Assembly: GCA_027031145.1 (NCBI GenBank)
Contig: JALVEG010000064.1
Coordinates: 1 to 16,785, forward strand
Direction of reading: 5' to 3'
DNA from: Saprospiraceae bacterium
Lineage (GTDB): Bacteria; Bacteroidota; Bacteroidia; Chitinophagales; Saprospiraceae
Length of the DNA stretch: 16,785 bases
Below the pieces are notes generated by a model. The model saw only the letters and a program-made list of their open reading frames with translations, was not told the DNA's origin and did not search any database. The number at the start of each line of letters is the position of its first letter. Position 1 is the first letter of the stretch. Shown piece after piece: positions 15,367 to 16,785 of the stretch. The translations under genes were made by a program, and so were the position numbers.

Positions 15367-16725
15367 ATGAAAAAAATAATATTCTTTACTCTATTGCTTA
15401 TATCAATAAGCTCCTTGTCCTACTCCCAATCTTGTCTCCCTGGTGGTATCACCTTCTCCACTCAGCAACAGATAGATGATTTTGCTACTGATTATCCCGG
15501 ATGTACTGAGATTGAGGGGGATGTAAAAATAAAAGAGTCATCCTCCGGCAATATCACCAATCTTTTTGGATTATCTCAGGTCACTTCAATTGGAGGACAC
15601 CTCGAAATATATTATAATAGAGCATTAGCGAGCTTATCAGGCTTGGACAACCTTATTTCTATCGGAGGTTCCTTTAATATAGATGGTGACTTAGCATTAA
15701 CGAGCTTATCAGGTTTGGACAATCTTACTTTTATTGGTGAAGACTTTGAAATAAAGTTTAATTGGCATTTAACGAACTTAGCAGGTTTGAACAAATTAAC
15801 TTCTATTGGAGGTTCCCTTATTATAGATGGTGTCACAGCATTAACGAGTTTATCAGGTTTAGAAAATCTCACTTCTATTGGAGAAAGTCTTAAAATAAGT
15901 AATACCACTACCCTATCGAGATTATCTAGCTTGGACAACCTTATTTCTATCGGAGGTTCCTTAGAAATAGAATCTAACTCAGCTTTAACAAGCTTATCAG
16001 GCTTAGAAAAACTCTCTTATATTGAGGGAAACATTGATATAGAATATAACGAAGCATTAACGAGCTTGTCAGGCTTAAACAACATTACTTCTGTCGGAGG
16101 AAATCTTAAGATAATGAATGCCAATAGTTTAACTAGCTTGTCGGGCTTGAACAACCTAACTTCTATTGAGAGAGACTGTGATATTGAAATCAACGATGCA
16201 TTAACGAGCTTATCCGGATTGGATAATCTTACTTCTATTGGGGGAGGACTTCATATATTATTAAACAATGCTTTGATAAGTTTATCAGACTTGGAGAGTC
16301 TCACTTCTATTGGAGGATACCTTTCTATAAGTTATAATAATAATTTAACAAGTTTATCAGGATTGGAGAACCTTACTTCTATTGGAGAAGGACTTCAAAT
16401 AATATCTGACACTGCTATAACAAGTTTATCAGGATTGGAAGACCTTACTTCTATTGGAGGAAACCTTGAAATACTATCAAACTCAGCCCTTACGAGCTTA
16501 TCAGGCTTGGGCCACTTTACCTTTATTGGAGGGTATATTGATATATATGACAATACTAATTTAAAGAACTTATCAGGCTTGGAGAACCTTACTTCTATTG
16601 GAGAAAATCTTGATATACAATCTAATGCAGCTCTGACGAACTTATTAGGTTTGGGTAACTTAACTTCTATTGGAGGGTACCTTAATATATATAGTGTCTG
16701 CCCGAAAAGTCATAATGCATTGTGA
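15367..16725 (+). CDS. Secreted leucine-rich (receptor-L-domain-like) repeat protein, probably truncated
   Basis: The 452-residue product has a signal peptide ending SLSYSQ (residue 21). An N-terminal cap with Cys23 and Cys46, probably a disulfide, contains TFSTQQQIDDF and YPGCTEIEGDVKI. From residue 62 to 443 it consists of sixteen units, each exactly 24 residues, with consensus ALTSLSGLDNLTSIGGSLEI plus four variable residues. Such beta-solenoids are surface or secreted proteins in Bacteroidota and are thought to bind ligands. The last unit stops after NIYS (443), two residues short, and is followed by nine unrelated residues (VCPKSHNAL) and a stop. Family members normally continue to a C-terminal cap and a T9SS sorting domain, both missing here. 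Neither other frame downstream resumes the repeat. The gene has its own promoter. Confidence 0.85.
   Translation: MKKIIFFTLLLISISSLSYSQSCLPGGITFSTQQQIDDFATDYPGCTEIEGDVKIKESSSGNITNLFGLSQVTSIGGHLEIYYNRALASLSGLDNLISIGGSFNIDGDLALTSLSGLDNLTFIGEDFEIKFNWHLTNLAGLNKLTSIGGSLIIDGVTALTSLSGLENLTSIGESLKISNTTTLSRLSSLDNLISIGGSLEIESNSALTSLSGLEKLSYIEGNIDIEYNEALTSLSGLNNITSVGGNLKIMNANSLTSLSGLNNLTSIERDCDIEINDALTSLSGLDNLTSIGGGLHILLNNALISLSDLESLTSIGGYLSISYNNNLTSLSGLENLTSIGEGLQIISDTAITSLSGLEDLTSIGGNLEILSNSALTSLSGLGHFTFIGGYIDIYDNTNLKNLSGLENLTSIGENLDIQSNAALTNLLGLGNLTSIGGYLNIYSVCPKSHNAL
15550..16695 (+). repeat. 72-bp tandem coding repeat, sixteen units
   Basis: The DNA encoding residues 62-443 repeats with a fixed 72-base period (24 codons). 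The segment encoding LTSIGG is often nearly identical between units (for example CTTACTTCTATTGGAGG). The four residues ending each unit vary freely. No unit carries an insertion or deletion. Such arrays can gain or lose units by slippage or recombination without shifting the frame. Confidence 0.85.
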
Positions 16726-16785
16726 CGCAGGCTTATATAGTTGAAAATTAATTTGAATCTAATAGGGATTTATTTGGTTAAAAGA
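16696..16785. other. Sequence beyond the break in the leucine-rich array
   Basis: After about 16695 the 72-base pattern disappears. All three forward frames meet stops within the last 90 bases without regaining the repeat consensus. The stretch begins GTGTCTGCCCGAAAAGTC and includes the imperfect palindrome TCATAATGCATTGTGA (16710-16725). This would suit the end of an inserted element or a deletion junction, but no transposase is in view and the window ends. Confidence 0.4.

Noticed and set aside
15612..15938. A 108-codon minus-strand frame with internal repetition
   Set aside because: Its repetition simply mirrors the 72-base period of the leucine-rich gene on the other strand.
15550..16695. 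A CRISPR array, suggested by regular repetition
   Set aside because: The 72-base units are all coding, keep one frame and have no unique spacers between identical repeats.

Overview
The window looks like a chromosome segment of a member of the Bacteroidota, probably class Bacteroidia. The DNA is AT-rich, gene starts mostly lack Shine-Dalgarno sequences, and several upstream regions carry the Bacteroidota-type -7 element TAnnTTTG. The gene content agrees: a TonB-dependent receptor with an N-terminal carboxypeptidase-regulatory-like domain, the long 630-residue PurF-type amidotransferase, a TlpA-like thioredoxin lipoprotein, and secreted repeat proteins with signal peptides ending in AQ or SQ. 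No species can be named. No rRNA, tRNA, CRISPR array or complete insertion sequence was seen.

Region 1 (1-4300, minus strand) is a tightly packed operon read lgt-like, purF-like, recD. The first two genes share an ATGA stop/start overlap and the last two are 3 bases apart. A TAnnTTTG promoter element flanked by a 9-bp direct repeat precedes the lgt-like gene. recD runs off the left edge. Region 2 (4353-8415, minus strand) holds a TonB-dependent receptor and, upstream of it, an SLC45/GPH-like MFS transporter, separated by a 78-bp repeat with terminal inverted repeats.

Region 3 (8734-12905, plus strand) is a run of four envelope genes: a thioredoxin-fold lipoprotein, a PQQ-type beta-propeller lipoprotein, a small outer-membrane beta-barrel and a seven-helix membrane protein of unknown family. 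The first two are 21 bases apart and the third follows after 36 bases, so they are probably co-transcribed; the fourth is 107 bases further on. This is the least explained set in the window, but nothing proves that the four proteins form a system.

Region 4 (12955-16785, plus strand) has two separately promoted secreted proteins: a right-handed beta-helix protein with a separate C-terminal module, and a leucine-rich protein of the Bacteroidota receptor-L-domain-like type made of sixteen 24-residue units. The latter breaks off abruptly near 16695. The 488-base gap between these two genes holds a second, inverted copy of the repeat found near 6.8 kb and a perfect 22-bp inverted repeat. The two copies of the small element therefore face each other across about 8.1 kb, enclosing the MFS gene, all of region 3 and the beta-helix gene.

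Most genes fall into known families. The points most worth a second look are the facing MITE-like elements, the 22-bp palindrome, the broken leucine-rich gene, the replaced catalytic residues in the Lgt-like protein, and the unexplained four-gene envelope cluster.
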